Shown here in pieces: positions 41,705-52,031 of a stretch of DNA of 64,000 nt. Under the pieces are notes generated by a model. It was not told where the DNA came from and searched no databases. It saw only the letters and a program-made list of their open reading frames with translations. Within the stretch, counting starts at the first letter, position 1, and each line of letters opens with the position of its first letter. The position numbers and the translations under genes are program-made. Source of the stretch: a virus; IMG/VR virus record IMGVR_UViG_3300027759_000073, positions 1 through 64,000 of that record. One strand, 5' to 3'.

Positions 41705-44700
41705 CAGGTAAGTCCGTTACCGCTAATTATCCACGAAGTAGAAGTTATCTTTACAGCAGTTGCCATACCAAACGCTGCAAGAGTTCTGGAACCAGTTGTT
41801 CCAGCACCAGCAAGATACATTGTGTCTGATGTAATTGCTATTGTTACCGTCGCGCCAGAACCAGCAATAAACACAACAGTTGAACCAATAGGCATAGCAA
41901 TTGTTGCATTAGCAGGGATGGTTACCGTGCGAGTTGCACTTGAATAAATGTGTTTTCCAGCATCTGCCGCAACAACCCCGTAAGCACCAGTAGTTGCAGA
42001 GTTCTGCGGCAAACCCATATAGCCAAAACCAGTAGTGCCAGTTGTTGTTGTCCCAGCACTAGGGCTTCCAGTTACACTTCCAGTAAATGTTGGGCTGGCA
42101 AGGTTTGCCTTGAGAGCATCTGCTGTATCAACATAGGCTGTCGTAGCGAGAGCCGTAGAATTATTGTTTGCCGTTTGTGTTGTTGCAATAGTTCCTGTGG
42201 GGAGCGTAGGTGTTCCAGTAAATGTTGGACTAGCAAGGTCGGCTTTCGCAGCAAGAAGAGCGTTATCGTTTACCCAAGCAGTTCCACTCCATTTAAGAAT
42301 GTCACCAGATGATGGTGTTGGCGCTGTAACATCAGTCAAGCCATCCAACCCAACAATGGGTCCTGCTGGACCTGTTGAACCAATTATTTCAACCCAAAAT
42401 GAGTCGTAATAAACATAGGTTTTTCCAGTATCAGACTCATACCATATTTGACCAGCCAACGGTGATACTGGTGGTGTGTCAGAGACAGTTGCGCCACCAA
42501 TAATGGTTTCGGCAACCCATGCGGCAGACGCCGATACATACTTTAGGACCTGTCCATTAGATGGTGAAGGAGCAAAAACATTGCTCAAGTCGTCTAGTGT
42601 TGCGTTCAAAGAAACAGAAGCCGAAGAGCCTTCTCCTGGGGTATGTGAAACCGTGATTCCAGTACCAGCAGAGAGTCCAGACATATAGTTGCCCGTTGTA
42701 TCCGTGCCGAGAGCGACGCTATTAGCAGCAATTGTCGCAACACCAGCGCCGTCAATTGTTATGTCTCCAGAAATTGTTGTCGCTGTTACTACACCAGTTG
42801 TAGTTGTTCCAAGGAGAATCTGACCAGCGGTTGCGTTAGCAAGTTTGCTATGAGCAATTGCGGCAGATGAACTGATATCTGCGTTAACAATTGTTCCATC
42901 GGCAATCATCGTGCTGGTAATCGTTCCAGATGGTGCTGAGAATGTACCAGTAAACGAAGCGTTATTGATTGGTGCGGCATCTGTAATGCCATAACCAGAA
43001 AGTGTTGTTGGGTTAGTTCCTGCGGTCACACGCCCATAGGTGTCTACTGTTACCGATTTGTATGTCCCAGTTGCGGAGATTACCCCAGAAGCGAGGTCAA
43101 TATTGTCAGCATTAACAACAATTCGTGAAGAACTAGCAGTTCCAATGTCTAGGGTGTTACCCGTAATAGACATACCAGTTCCAGCAGTAAGTGCCGCTGT
43201 ACCAGTAAATTGTGTAAACACAACATTGTCTGTGCCAAGGACTATTGCACCATTGGTGCCTGTTCCTGTAGTTGTTTGAATAAAACCTTGGTTTGCATTT
43301 GTAGTTCCGTAAAGAACAAAAATGGCATCTCCTGGCACAATAGTGCCTTCTGCTCCAGAGTTGTCCATATCTGTTGCTCTTGTGATAACCCAAGGAACAG
43401 ACACTGAACCAACCGTGGTAAGAGTGTAAACACCATTCTGCTTTGCATCGGTTTGGTTCTTAATAAGAACTCTTTGACCAACAGTTACTGATTCTCCGTC
43501 AAGTACAGAAAAAGCACGGTTTGTATCAGCAGTAAGAGTTGCTCCTACTCCAGCAGTTCCGTTACTGTAAGTTGCTGATAAGTTTGAAACTGATGAAGCA
43601 TGCACCGCCTGATGCCAGTTAATACCTGATACAAATGAATCAACATACTGTTTTGTTGCCGCTTGAAGGGCTGAAGATGGGTTTGCGGCGAGTGTCACGG
43701 TTCCCGTTGCAGTAATGTTTGCAAAAGTTACCGATGCACTTGTTCCAATTGCTTGCCCAATGGCTACAGTCGGAGTTGCTGTTTCCCCAGAGTTATTGGT
43801 AAGGGTTACACCCGTTCCAGCAACAAGAGATGCAACATAGTCACCAGTCGTGTCAGTACCAAGAGCAACTGCGTTTGGCTGTACCGTGGCAGTAATGGTT
43901 ACATCGGACGAGCCATTGAAAGAAGCAGAGCCGCTGACATCTCCACCCAAAGAGATTGTTCGTGCATTTTGCAGAGTCGTTGCTGTAGAGGCATTTCCAA
44001 CCAATGACGCAGTAACAGCAGCAAATGTAACCGATGCGCTTGTTCCAACGGCTTGTCCAATGGCTACCGTTGGGGATGTACCTTCACCTGGTGTGTGCGT
44101 AATGGTCACACCAGTTCCAGCGGTCAAATCGTTTACATAGTTTCCAGTTGTATCGGTGCCGAGCGATACTGAGTTCGGCTGAATGGTTGCGGCTATTGAT
44201 GCATTTGTAGAACCGTTAAAAGAAACCGAACCAGTTACATCACCAGTTAGTTCAATCGTTCGTGATGTTGCAAGCGAACTTGCCGTATCTGCGTTTCCAG
44301 TCACATTCCCGATGAGTGGTGCCGTGACAGCGGCAAACTGCACAGATGATGAAGTCCCTACTGCCTGACCGATTGCAATCGTTGGACTTGTTCCTTCGCC
44401 AGGAGTATGCGTTACGGTGACGCCCGTACCAGCGGTCAAATCATTAACATAGTTGCCAGTTGTATCTGTTCCAAGGGCAATACTGTTTGGTTGTACAGTT
44501 GCTGTAATGTCAACATTTGTTGAACCATCAAACGAAACAGAACCAGAAACATCGCCAGAAAGAGAGATAGTGCGTGCGTTCTGTAGGGTTGTGGCTGTAG
44601 CAGCATTTCCAGTTGTTGAGCCAGAACTTCCAGTGACATTTCCAGTGACATTTCCAGTTAGAGACGCCGAAACATGCGCAAATGTTACGGATGCAGATGT

Positions 44701-47055
44701 TCCGACAGCCTGACCAATTGCGATGGTTGCATTGGAGCCTTCACCAGGAGTATGGGTAATGGTTACGCCAGTGCCCTGTGTCAGGTCTGACATGTAATTG
44801 CCCGTGGTGTCAGTTCCAAGAGCAACCGAGTTTGGCTGGATGTTTGCAGTGATTGAAACATCGGACGCACCGTTGAACGATGCGGAACCGCTAATATCAC
44901 CAGACAAAGAAATTGCGCGGGAAGTCTGGAGTGTGGTTGCAGTGGTTGCGTTTCCTTCAAGCGGAGCAGTTACTTTTGCAAACTGCACCGAAGCAGATGT
45001 AGCAACATCTTGTCCGATAGCGATTGCTGGAGTTGCACCTTCGCCAGAGTTGTTGTTAAGAGATACGCCAGTTCCTGCAACTAATGAAGATACATAGTCG
45101 CCGCTAGTGTCTGTTCCAAGTGAGACCGAGTTTGGTTGAATCGTTGCAGATATATCAACATTGCTAGTTCCATTGAATGAAACAGAACCAGAAACATCAC
45201 CACTAATCGAGATTGTCCTTGCATTTTGCAGTGCTGTTGCTGTGCCAGAATTTCCAGTCACATTTCCAGTCACATTTCCAGTCACTGGTGCTGTTACAGA
45301 AGCAAAAGTCACCGAAGAACTATTTGATACAGCCTGTCCAATTGAGATTGTTGGCGTTGCAGTTTCCCCGCTATTATCAACAACAGAAATACCAGTTCCA
45401 GCGATAAGAGATGCGACATAATTTCCTGTTGTATTCACACCAAGAGTTACTTGTGCATCACCAGTTGTTACACCAAGAACTCTGCCGTATGCATCTCTTT
45501 GAATACCTGAAACAAAAGCCAAAGATGGTGAGCCAGAAACATCATTTTGTGTTATTCCTGAGAGTCCAATTGTATTATCTACTACAGAAAGACCACTGCC
45601 AGCGGTAAATGAATGAACTCCAGTAATTTGCAAAAACTGGATACTGTCAGTACCAATAATGTGAGCGCCGTTTATACCACTTCCGTATGAAGAAGTTACA
45701 AATTGCTGGTTACTATTCTTGTCTCCGCTTTGTGTGTCAACATGTTCGCCATTGTGGATTTGGTTTGGGTGTGAACCGTTAACATCATCTGCTCGTGTAA
45801 GAATCCAGTGTGAACCAGCACTACCCTGAGCGGTTACTTCGTAAATACCATTCTGTTTTGCATCAACCTGATTCTTTACAAGAATACGATTCGTGTTGCT
45901 TGCTTCTACTCCATCTACTACAAGTCTTGCATTTGCGGATGATTCAAGTTTTGCGCCAATACCATATCCGCCGTCTTGGTCTAAAGTTCCAGCAGTATAG
46001 GTTGGAGAATTAGGAAGGACTGCGTATGTGGAAAGGCGAACCTGCTGAGCCCAAGTAAATTCATTTAATCTTGTCTCTATCGAATAAGAGTCAATAATGT
46101 CGTTGTAGTCAGTTCCGTTTTCAGTTGTTTGCCACTTATCTGTTGTCTCATTCCAGCGAAGAGCAACATTGGCTGAAGAACCACGCTCAACTTCAATTCC
46201 AGCATTTAGGCTTGGTGAGCCAGTGGTGCCAGAGTTAAGAACAACAATGTTATCCTCAACAGAAAGTGTTTCTGTATTAAGAGTAGTAGTGGTTCCATTA
46301 ACCGTAAGGTTTCCACCTACTGTTACATCACCTGTAGTTTCAATTTTTGCAAAAGTAACAGATGCGCTTGTTCCGACTGCTTGTCCAATGGCAACAGTTG
46401 GACTTGAGCCTTCTCCAGGTGTGTGTGTTACTGACACACCAGTTCCTGCGGTTAAATCGTTTACATAATTACCAGTCGTGTCTGTTCCGAGTGCAACACT
46501 ATTTGGTTGGATTGTGGTAGTAATGTTTATACCTGTTGAGCCATCAAATGAAACGGAGCCAGAAACATCACCCGACAAAGAAATCGCGCGGGAAGTTTGA
46601 AGCGCAGAAGCGGTAGTCGCATTACCAGTAAGTGGTGCGGTCACACTTGCGAACTGGACGGAAGAACTTGTGGCAACTGCTTGCCCAATCGCCACGGTAG
46701 GAGTGGCACCTTCTCCTGAGTTATTTGAGAGCGTGACGCCAGTACCAGCGGTTAGGCTCTGCACATAGTCACCAACAGTGTCTGTTGAAAGGTTTACTGG
46801 GTCATTAATCCAGGCTGAAGCAGAACTGCTATAACGGAGGAAGTCGCCATTTTGAAGGCTGCTGATAGTTACATCGCCGACTGAATTGAGTGTTAGGGTT
46901 TCAGAATAATAGTCAGTCGCGTTCCATAGCGCGCCAGTACCAAGTTTTAATTTTTTAGTATCTAGTTCCATTCCCCATTCGCCAGCGGCAAGGGTAGGGT
47001 TGGCAGCGGTCCACGCAGAGGCATTAGCCCTCTTAATTTGAATTTTAACGCTCAC
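41704..47055 (-). CDS. giant repeat tail fibre protein
   Basis: 1783 residues. The first 60 form a fibre-attachment domain (IQIKRANASAWTAANPTLAA). After that come six full copies and about three part copies of a roughly 96-residue unit with SLSGDVSGSVSFDGST, then TIQPNSVALGTDTTGNYV, then LTAGTGVSVTHTPGEG and IGQAVGTSASVTFA. Two copies of the 'RILVKNQVDAKQNGIYEV' module interrupt them, and the C-terminal 330 residues include APSPSNGQVLKY modules and a compact tip. Such repeats build long beta shafts. It is made with the proteins on both sides via one-base overlaps. Confidence 0.8.
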   Translation of the reverse strand: MSVKIQIKRANASAWTAANPTLAAGEWGMELDTKKLKLGTGALWNATDYYSETLTLNSVGDVTISSLQNGDFLRYSSSASAWINDPVNLSTDTVGDYVQSLTAGTGVTLSNNSGEGATPTVAIGQAVATSSSVQFASVTAPLTGNATTASALQTSRAISLSGDVSGSVSFDGSTGINITTTIQPNSVALGTDTTGNYVNDLTAGTGVSVTHTPGEGSSPTVAIGQAVGTSASVTFAKIETTGDVTVGGNLTVNGTTTTLNTETLSVEDNIVVLNSGTTGSPSLNAGIEVERGSSANVALRWNETTDKWQTTENGTDYNDIIDSYSIETRLNEFTWAQQVRLSTYAVLPNSPTYTAGTLDQDGGYGIGAKLESSANARLVVDGVEASNTNRILVKNQVDAKQNGIYEVTAQGSAGSHWILTRADDVNGSHPNQIHNGEHVDTQSGDKNSNQQFVTSSYGSGINGAHIIGTDSIQFLQITGVHSFTAGSGLSVVDNTIGLSGITQNDVSGSPSLAFVSGIQRDAYGRVLGVTTGDAQVTLGVNTTGNYVASLIAGTGISVVDNSGETATPTISIGQAVSNSSSVTFASVTAPVTGNVTGNVTGNSGTATALQNARTISISGDVSGSVSFNGTSNVDISATIQPNSVSLGTDTSGDYVSSLVAGTGVSLNNNSGEGATPAIAIGQDVATSASVQFAKVTAPLEGNATTATTLQTSRAISLSGDISGSASFNGASDVSITANIQPNSVALGTDTTGNYMSDLTQGTGVTITHTPGEGSNATIAIGQAVGTSASVTFAHVSASLTGNVTGNVTGSSGSTTGNAATATTLQNARTISLSGDVSGSVSFDGSTNVDITATVQPNSIALGTDTTGNYVNDLTAGTGVTVTHTPGEGTSPTIAIGQAVGTSSSVQFAAVTAPLIGNVTGNADTASSLATSRTIELTGDVTGSVSFNGSTNASIAATIQPNSVSLGTDTTGNYVNDLTAGTGVTITHTPGEGTSPTVAIGQAVGTSASVTFAAVTASLVGNASTATTLQNARTISLGGDVSGSASFNGSSDVTITATVQPNAVALGTDTTGDYVASLVAGTGVTLTNNSGETATPTVAIGQAIGTSASVTFANITATGTVTLAANPSSALQAATKQYVDSFVSGINWHQAVHASSVSNLSATYSNGTAGVGATLTADTNRAFSVLDGESVTVGQRVLIKNQTDAKQNGVYTLTTVGSVSVPWVITRATDMDNSGAEGTIVPGDAIFVLYGTTNANQGFIQTTTGTGTNGAIVLGTDNVVFTQFTGTAALTAGTGMSITGNTLDIGTASSSRIVVNADNIDLASGVISATGTYKSVTVDTYGRVTAGTNPTTLSGYGITDAAPINNASFTGTFSAPSGTITSTMIADGTIVNADISSSAAIAHSKLANATAGQILLGTTTTGVVTATTISGDITIDGAGVATIAANSVALGTDTTGNYMSGLSAGTGITVSHTPGEGSSASVSLNATLDDLSNVFAPSPSNGQVLKYVSASAAWVAETIIGGATVSDTPPVSPLAGQIWYESDTGKTYVYYDSFWVEIIGSTGPAGPIVGLDGLTDVTAPTPSSGDILKWSGTAWVNDNALLAAKADLASPTFTGTPTLPTGTIATTQTANNNSTALATTAYVDTADALKANLASPTFTGSVTGSPSAGTTTTGTTGFGYMGLPQNSATTGAYGVVAADAGKHIYSSATRTVTIPANATIAMPIGSTVVFIAGSGATVTIAITSDTMYLAGAGTTGSRTLAAFGMATAVKITSTSWIISGNGLT
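42515..42543. repeat. 29-base exact repeat, copy 2
   Basis: Identical to 38852-38880 and coding for the same SASAAWV module, here in the C-terminal part of the giant fibre gene, about 3.7 kb away in the same orientation. Recombination between the copies would delete or duplicate the adhesin genes that lie between. Confidence 0.8.
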
Positions 47056-47726
47056 TAGAACACTCCTCCATCATAAATTGCTTCGACCATATTTGTAAGT
47101 TCTGCTTCAAAAATCTCTTCGAAATTTGTTCCGCCATCAATGTCTAATAAACTAGCACTGTTGTCCTGATTGACCCATGCGGAGCCATTATAGACCAGTA
47201 TCTGACCAACAGTTGGAGAAGGTACTGAGACATTCCCAATGTCATCAAGCAAGGCGACACTAGTGATACCTATTTGCACCCAGTCAGAGGCGTAGTAAAC
47301 AAATGTCTTAAGGGTGTCAGACTCAAACCACAGGTCACCCTCTTCTGCTCCCGCTGGAGGTGTGGCTGATACGACAAGAGATGCATTACCAGTTCCGCTA
47401 GAAACGGAAGCCGAAACAAACTTTGTTCCGTTGAATACGAGTGCATCTCCAACAGTTGCGCCAGTTGGGTCAATCTGTGTTCCAGCAACGAACAGACCAG
47501 CAGACTTAAAAGTATCGTCAGTCTTGAGAACATTTGCGGTGTCGCGGTATAGGTTTGTGTCTCCAGCACCAGCACCAGCACCCCATGTAATGCGCCCGCC
47601 TGCTTCTACTTTGAGTCTTGCAAAAGATTCCTGGTCAAGAAATACAGTGATGCCGTCCGAGCCTGCCGATGACAGATTCTTAATCGTTACGGGTACTGTA
47701 AATTTTTGAGCCATGACCTCAGTCAA
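47055..47726 (-). CDS. tail fibre protein, short
   Basis: 223 residues. It starts as a beta domain (KFTVPVTIKNLSSAGSDGIT) of a type common in baseplate-linked fibres, carries a central shaft part, and holds a LDDIGNVSVPSPTVGQILVY module like those in 38377 and 41704. The C-terminus is a short acidic helix. Its stop overlaps the start of the giant fibre gene by one base. Confidence 0.65.
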   Translation of the reverse strand: MTEVMAQKFTVPVTIKNLSSAGSDGITVFLDQESFARLKVEAGGRITWGAGAGAGDTNLYRDTANVLKTDDTFKSAGLFVAGTQIDPTGATVGDALVFNGTKFVSASVSSGTGNASLVVSATPPAGAEEGDLWFESDTLKTFVYYASDWVQIGITSVALLDDIGNVSVPSPTVGQILVYNGSAWVNQDNSASLLDIDGGTNFEEIFEAELTNMVEAIYDGGVF

Positions 47727-47737
47727 TCTCTTGTATG

Positions 47738-47751
47738 AACCCCACGGGGTT
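47738..47751. other. short hairpin in the gap between two fibre genes
   Basis: A six-base-pair inverted repeat (AACCCC/GGGGTT, two-base loop) lies in the 32-base gap before the 223-residue fibre gene. It lacks a T-run and is weak; it might slow transcription or shield the next ribosome site. Confidence 0.3.
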
Positions 47752-47758
47752 ATTTATA

Positions 47759-49459
47759 TTAGCCAGTTACAACAATAGTAAATTCGTTGGTATCAACAGA
47801 GCCGTTAATCACAACCGAGACCGTATTACCGTTAGTGCGAATCGTGTCAGCGATTACTGTTTCTCCAGTAGAAACTTGGTACACCTGCACCATTACATCG
47901 GTTGTCCCGAAGTTGTGAGTAACAGTTGTGGTTGAAACTCCACCAGAGTGTGCAGTGTTACCTTGCTTGGCAATACGAGCAAGAACTGGGGTGCTTGTGG
48001 TTCCAGAAGTAGTTGCAGCAAGGTTTGTTCGTGCACCTGCGGCTGATGTAGCAGCGGTACCACCATTTGCAATGGCGATTGTCGTGCCGTTCCAAGTACC
48101 AGTGGTGATTGTTCCAAGAGTCGTGATGCTGTCATCACCAATATAGGTGCTTGCTGAAACTGCTGCTAGTGCTGCGCTGTATGCCTGAACATTAGTTCCG
48201 ATGGCCAAACCGAGGGTTGTGCGCATCGTTGCAGCATCGGCATCGTCGAGCAAGTCGCGGGCAGCAGATGTAAAGTCGGCAAGTGCTGCTGTTCCAGAGC
48301 CAGTGAAGTATGGAAGTTTATTAGCGGCAGAAGTAAGTCCAGCAAGTGCTGCAAGTTCTGCATCGTAGCCCTGGATATCGCTTCCAATTGCAAGACCAAG
48401 GTTGCTCCTTGCGGTCGATGCGTCTGAAGCATTTGTACCACCGTTTGCAATGGCGAGAGTACCAGTAACGGAGTTCGCGCTATCTAGGTCTAGAGCACCC
48501 CAAGCAGCGGTTCCTGAACCAACTGAGCGGAGAACTTGACCAGCAGTTGCTGACGACTTGACAGCAAGGTCGTCGTTTCCATCAACATAGATGGTTACAT
48601 CGTCATCATTGACATTGAGGGTACTTCCGTCTTTTGAGAGACCATCGCCAGCAGTGATTTGACCAGTACCAGAGAACTGTGTGAAGAGGATTGCGGTTGA
48701 ACCAACAGTGATTGAACCATTGGTTGCAACTACATATCCAGAGTCACCATTTGCAGTACCTTCTTCAACGAATGTAAATGCTCCAGGTGTTACCTCTGCG
48801 TCACTATCAAAGTCAGTTGCTCGTGTTGGCACTCCAGAAGCATTGACGGTATAAATACCGTTGTCTGCATGAGCCACACCGCCAGCGCCTTGGTCCTTGA
48901 TGAGGATTCGGTCGCCAGTAGCAAGAGTTACACCGTCAATAACGCTTGCGTTGTCAACATCTGTTGAAAGGTTTACTGTTGCAGTAGTGGCTACACGAAC
49001 CGACTGCTTAACATCTAGTCCAGAGCGGGCCGAGTCAACATAGCCCTTGGTCGCAACATGTGATGCGTCTGTAGGCGTTCCGAACTTTGCCTGGCTACTG
49101 GCATCTCGGATTACCAGTTTGCTCGCAGTTGCCTCTGAGGCTGCGTCTGCCAACTTGGAGAAGTCTGATGCAGACATCAAACCAGCACTTGCAGAACTTG
49201 CAAGGTTTGGAGTAATTGAAACTACACCATTTGCCTCATTGATTGTTAGTGCTGAGGACTGGGAGCCAGCAGAAGTTACACCCGTAACCATCTTTCGCCA
49301 TGCGGAGGCGGTAATGTCGTAAACCTTGATAACACCTTCGGTGCTATTGAAAATCATTCGACCGTCGAACAGGTTAGTGTTCGGGTCACTTGCAAGTACT
49401 TCAAAAGTACCCTTAATCAGTTGATTTTGATTAAGGTCTAAGTTTGTTACGAATTTCAT
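47759..49459 (-). CDS. tail fibre protein
   Basis: 566 residues. The front ([20 protein letters not shown]) is a typical fibre start. Residues about 135-270 carry the module with [12 protein letters not shown]...NGIYTV that recurs in the proteins at 8544 and 41704. Then come three related blocks with IANGGT(N/A)A-(S/T) and ALAAxS parts (about 340-480), and a C-terminal beta domain ([20 protein letters not shown]) common as a fibre tip. A strong GGAGG ribosome site and a GC-rich hairpin precede the ATG. Confidence 0.75.
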   Translation of the reverse strand: MKFVTNLDLNQNQLIKGTFEVLASDPNTNLFDGRMIFNSTEGVIKVYDITASAWRKMVTGVTSAGSQSSALTINEANGVVSITPNLASSASAGLMSASDFSKLADAASEATASKLVIRDASSQAKFGTPTDASHVATKGYVDSARSGLDVKQSVRVATTATVNLSTDVDNASVIDGVTLATGDRILIKDQGAGGVAHADNGIYTVNASGVPTRATDFDSDAEVTPGAFTFVEEGTANGDSGYVVATNGSITVGSTAILFTQFSGTGQITAGDGLSKDGSTLNVNDDDVTIYVDGNDDLAVKSSATAGQVLRSVGSGTAAWGALDLDSANSVTGTLAIANGGTNASDASTARSNLGLAIGSDIQGYDAELAALAGLTSAANKLPYFTGSGTAALADFTSAARDLLDDADAATMRTTLGLAIGTNVQAYSAALAAVSASTYIGDDSITTLGTITTGTWNGTTIAIANGGTAATSAAGARTNLAATTSGTTSTPVLARIAKQGNTAHSGGVSTTTVTHNFGTTDVMVQVYQVSTGETVIADTIRTNGNTVSVVINGSVDTNEFTIVVTG

Positions 49460-49476
49460 CTAAAAACCTCCATAGC

Positions 49477-49490
49477 GGGTGCGCGCACCC
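49477..49490. other. 14-base GC-rich palindrome upstream of the fibre gene
   Basis: GGGTGCGCGCACCC is a perfect palindrome between a GCACACTT box and the GGAGG ribosome site of the 566-residue fibre gene. It may be a leader hairpin or binding site; as it lies in the 5' leader and is not followed by T-rich sequence, a simple terminator is unlikely. Confidence 0.4.
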
Positions 49491-49493
49491 CTA

Positions 49494-49531
49494 AGAATAG
49501 GCTTTTTTATAACAAAAGTGTGCGAAGGTAT
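49494..49531 (-). promoter_or_regulatory. candidate phage promoter with GCACACTT box (fibre genes)
   Basis: On the minus strand ATACCTTCGCACACTT (49516-49531) differs by one base from the box before the major tail protein. TATTCT (49494-49499) lies 18 bases after GCACAC. The box begins directly after the stop of the upstream gene. Confidence 0.45.
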
Positions 49532-50200
49532 TTAAGAAAGAAAGGCTTTTCCAGAGAAAGCGCTTGTAAACGATACTGTCAGGCTGTTCTCGTTGATATA
49601 GGTGACTTCGCCTATCACATGGGAAAGGGCAGAGTCAACAATTGAAACATTTGGGTAAAATTTAAGATTGTGCGTAATTGACCAGGTCGTTGCAGAAGAT
49701 GCCTGGGTATGGACATATTTGGATTTTGCCCGTACCTCTTCTATCGCGGCCTGAACTGTAGTCGATATTATTTCGCTAGTTGGCGTAAATGCAATACTTG
49801 TTGCCGTAACGCCAATATTGCTATCTACATACTCTTTAGTCGCGTAGTTATAAGTGACTATCGGCTCTGTATTTGGAACAACATCAGCAAGGCTGAATCT
49901 GCGATTTGGAGAATTGCTATTTAGTGTAAAATAGTACTTATTGTATCCAGTTTCGTTTAGCCGTTCGTTTACTTCATATGTAACACCGTCTGGCTGTGTT
50001 GTAGCGTCATCGTTTGCATATAGATTAATCGAGATTGAGCCGCTGTTACTTAGGGCTACAACTTGCTCTTGCGGCGTAATGGTTACATCTGTGCTGGCGT
50101 CCCGCATTGGTGCTGTAAGCGTGAACGACACGGAGCCACTCGCTGGGTGACCAGTCGGCAATAGATATGTGCCAGTAACTGTAATAAGTGTAAAAGCCAT
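49532..50200 (-). CDS. tail/fibre-anchor protein
   Basis: 222 residues, beta-rich. Residues 1-120 (TLITVTGTYLLPTGHPASGS, then a V-T-I-T-P-Q-E part) resemble beta-sandwich domains used by phages to fix fibres or decorate the tail. The rest includes YATKEYVDS, a common fibre joint, and a C-terminal beta domain with SITHNLKFYPNVSIVDS, similar in type to the tip of the 566-residue protein. It links the neck genes to the fibre genes, and probably anchors fibres. Confidence 0.6.
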   Translation of the reverse strand: MAFTLITVTGTYLLPTGHPASGSVSFTLTAPMRDASTDVTITPQEQVVALSNSGSISINLYANDDATTQPDGVTYEVNERLNETGYNKYYFTLNSNSPNRRFSLADVVPNTEPIVTYNYATKEYVDSNIGVTATSIAFTPTSEIISTTVQAAIEEVRAKSKYVHTQASSATTWSITHNLKFYPNVSIVDSALSHVIGEVTYINENSLTVSFTSAFSGKAFLS

Positions 50201-50202
50201 GA

Positions 50203-50589
50203 TTACGCCTTCTGGAATACATCAAGCGTTAGTGCATGATGAACAACATTATCCTCTAATGATACTATCCTTTGGATATCAGAAACTCTTAGCCTGTAGA
50301 TGTACACATCTGAGTCAAACTGCCCAAGTCCATCAAGTGCTGAAACCATAGAGTCGACCAGAGATGTATTCTCGGAAGCCCTATCTTGCCATAAATCAAA
50401 CTGGACCATTCTTCGACGAGTTTTTACCAAACCATCACCGATTATCTCTGGCACATTTCTTAATTCATCGCTGTATGTGATATATGGTTTTGCTGTATTT
50501 GGTGGAGCAAAATCACGGAAGATACCAGTAATGCCAGCAAGGTTTGCTGCAAGCAAACGGGTACGAATTGAACCTCCAACTGAAGCCAT
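50203..50589 (-). CDS. tail terminator/completion protein candidate
   Basis: 128 residues with the order of a tail completion protein (DUF3168/gpU-like): an N-terminal helix (IRTRLLAANLAGITGIF), a PYITYSDE strand, RRMVQFDLWQD in the core and a final strand pair. It follows the gp10-like gene, the expected site in HK97-like neck clusters. It should cap the tail tube and join it to the head. Confidence 0.65.
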   Translation of the reverse strand: MASVGGSIRTRLLAANLAGITGIFRDFAPPNTAKPYITYSDELRNVPEIIGDGLVKTRRRMVQFDLWQDRASENTSLVDSMVSALDGLGQFDSDVYIYRLRVSDIQRIVSLEDNVVHHALTLDVFQKA

Positions 50590-50591
50590 AA

Positions 50592-51095
50592 CTATTCACC
50601 GACCTTAATTGTTACATTCAATGGCTTCATGCCCTTAAACCTCTTGTACATATAGTAAGTAAAAGCATTAGCAACTGTTTTCCTGGCTCCTAAAGCAATA
50701 TTTTCTCGTGCTGGTCTGGCAAATGGCCTTGGCGCCATGCGCTCAGTTCCATACTCAAGAAATCTTGCATACTTTAACTTTGAGCCGAAAACTGCTCGTG
50801 CTGGGTTATCTCCAACCTTGCTCAATGTTTGTGAATATATAGATTTGTACAATGGACCACTTGGGTCAGCAGATGGAGGCTCCCCAGGACGGCTAGACAT
50901 CCTCTGGCTCTTGCTGTTTCCGTATGTTTTATATGAGCCAGGATGGTCAATGATTTTTTTGATTTCCTGCTCGCCTTGGCGTGCGAGTTCTTGGGCAGTA
51001 TAAAAGTTTCCAGCGATGCCAGCGTTTATTGCGCTTGCAATTCTTTTATCAACTTGAGACATCAAGTTATCAATCGATTTCATTCTCTTACTCAT
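50592..51095 (-). CDS. HK97 gp10-like neck/tail protein
   Basis: 167 residues. Typical features: a helical front, a GPLYKSIYSQ part, KYARFLEYGTERMAPRPFARPA (the 'Y-x-x-x-x-E-Y-G-T...M-x-P-R-P-F' signature of the gp10 family), and a C-terminal helix. It joins head and tail. It overlaps the stopper gene by eight bases and is followed by the tail terminator candidate. Confidence 0.85.
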   Translation of the reverse strand: MSKRMKSIDNLMSQVDKRIASAINAGIAGNFYTAQELARQGEQEIKKIIDHPGSYKTYGNSKSQRMSSRPGEPPSADPSGPLYKSIYSQTLSKVGDNPARAVFGSKLKYARFLEYGTERMAPRPFARPARENIALGARKTVANAFTYYMYKRFKGMKPLNVTIKVGE

Positions 51096-51423
51096 TTAAA
51101 AGCGTCCTTCGTATTTCTAGTCTTAAATGAGTATGGGTATAGATTAAACCTTCAATTTCATAAACACCATCCATGCTGTCATGGTATCCAGTAATCACGA
51201 TTTGGTCGTTACTGACTACGGATGTTTGCTTTGGGAGTCTCACCACTAGACTCCGTCTTTCACCATATTTACCTAAATCTGAAGGTTGACCTTCTTCTGT
51301 AAATTTTTGATGGATTGAACCCTTATAGGTTACATCACTTAATACTGGTGTCCAAACGCCCTCTGCATCTACAGTCACAGATGATTTGCGCCGAACAGTG
51401 ATTTGTTCAAATGCGCCGCGCAT
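51088..51423 (-). CDS. head closure (stopper) protein
   Basis: 111 residues, beta-rich, with ITVRRKSSVTVDAEG at the front and GYHDSMDGVYEIEGLIYTHT...EIRRTL at the end, as in head-tail joining (stopper) proteins of the SPP1 gp16/HK97 gp7 kind. Position between connector and gp10-like genes fits. The ATG has no spacing from its neighbours. Confidence 0.7.
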   Translation of the reverse strand: MRGAFEQITVRRKSSVTVDAEGVWTPVLSDVTYKGSIHQKFTEEGQPSDLGKYGERRSLVVRLPKQTSVVSNDQIVITGYHDSMDGVYEIEGLIYTHTHLRLEIRRTLLNE

Positions 51424-51426
51424 GGA

Positions 51427-51999
51427 CTACCTAATAACCCTGCGCTTGTAGCGAAGAATATTTTTTACTTCTTGGTCGGTGAATCCACCGCCAGGAGTTG
51501 GCTCGAAGAAGTACTCAGTTCCTTCAACCTTTAGACGCTCCATACCTTGCGCATCAATGAGTACCTTACTCATTTCTCGTGTTGCAGCGGAAAGAATTAC
51601 GCGCTCTAGTGCTGATGCATCTGCGTCAAGCATGCCAGCGTTGTAGGTTACAAGCGCCTGATAACCAAGCCCAGCAATCAGAACATTGTCAATTCCCCAA
51701 GGGTAAACATCAAAGTCATAAATATTTTGCGTTGTGTATGTTGCCGATGCATTATCAATCAACCCAATGCTGAATGAGATAACACTTCGCACTGGGGCTT
51801 TGCGTAAAAATAACTGGCGTTGTCCAGGTTCAAGCATGTGCTTCTCGTCAGTGATGCGAACTGGGTTTAAGGGGCGATTCAGCAAATATGAAATTTCTGA
51901 TTCCAGACCAGAAAGAATAGTTGAAGCCGCAGCCTGCTCACCAGCACTGAAAGTCTTGTTCATTGCACGAGCAAGGTCAGCGTAATTCAAAATTGCCAT
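51427..51999 (-). CDS. head-tail connector (adaptor) protein
   Basis: 190 residues, helical in front (LARAMNKTFSAGEQAAASTI, LESEISYLLNRPL), then a strand pair with RQLFLRKAPVRSVISFSIG and a helical C-terminus, like HK97 gp6-type adaptors that bind under the portal. It opens the neck gene set after the capsid. A typical length for the family. Confidence 0.75.
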   Translation of the reverse strand: MAILNYADLARAMNKTFSAGEQAAASTILSGLESEISYLLNRPLNPVRITDEKHMLEPGQRQLFLRKAPVRSVISFSIGLIDNASATYTTQNIYDFDVYPWGIDNVLIAGLGYQALVTYNAGMLDADASALERVILSAATREMSKVLIDAQGMERLKVEGTEYFFEPTPGGGFTDQEVKNILRYKRRVIR

Positions 52000-52031
52000 A
52001 AAAACACATTACACCATTGTTTTTAGAGGGT

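Noticed and set aside
41704-47055. Possible CRISPR-like regular repeats
   Set aside because: The repeats are about 290 bases, in frame and coding, with gradual divergence; no short identical repeats separated by unique spacers.
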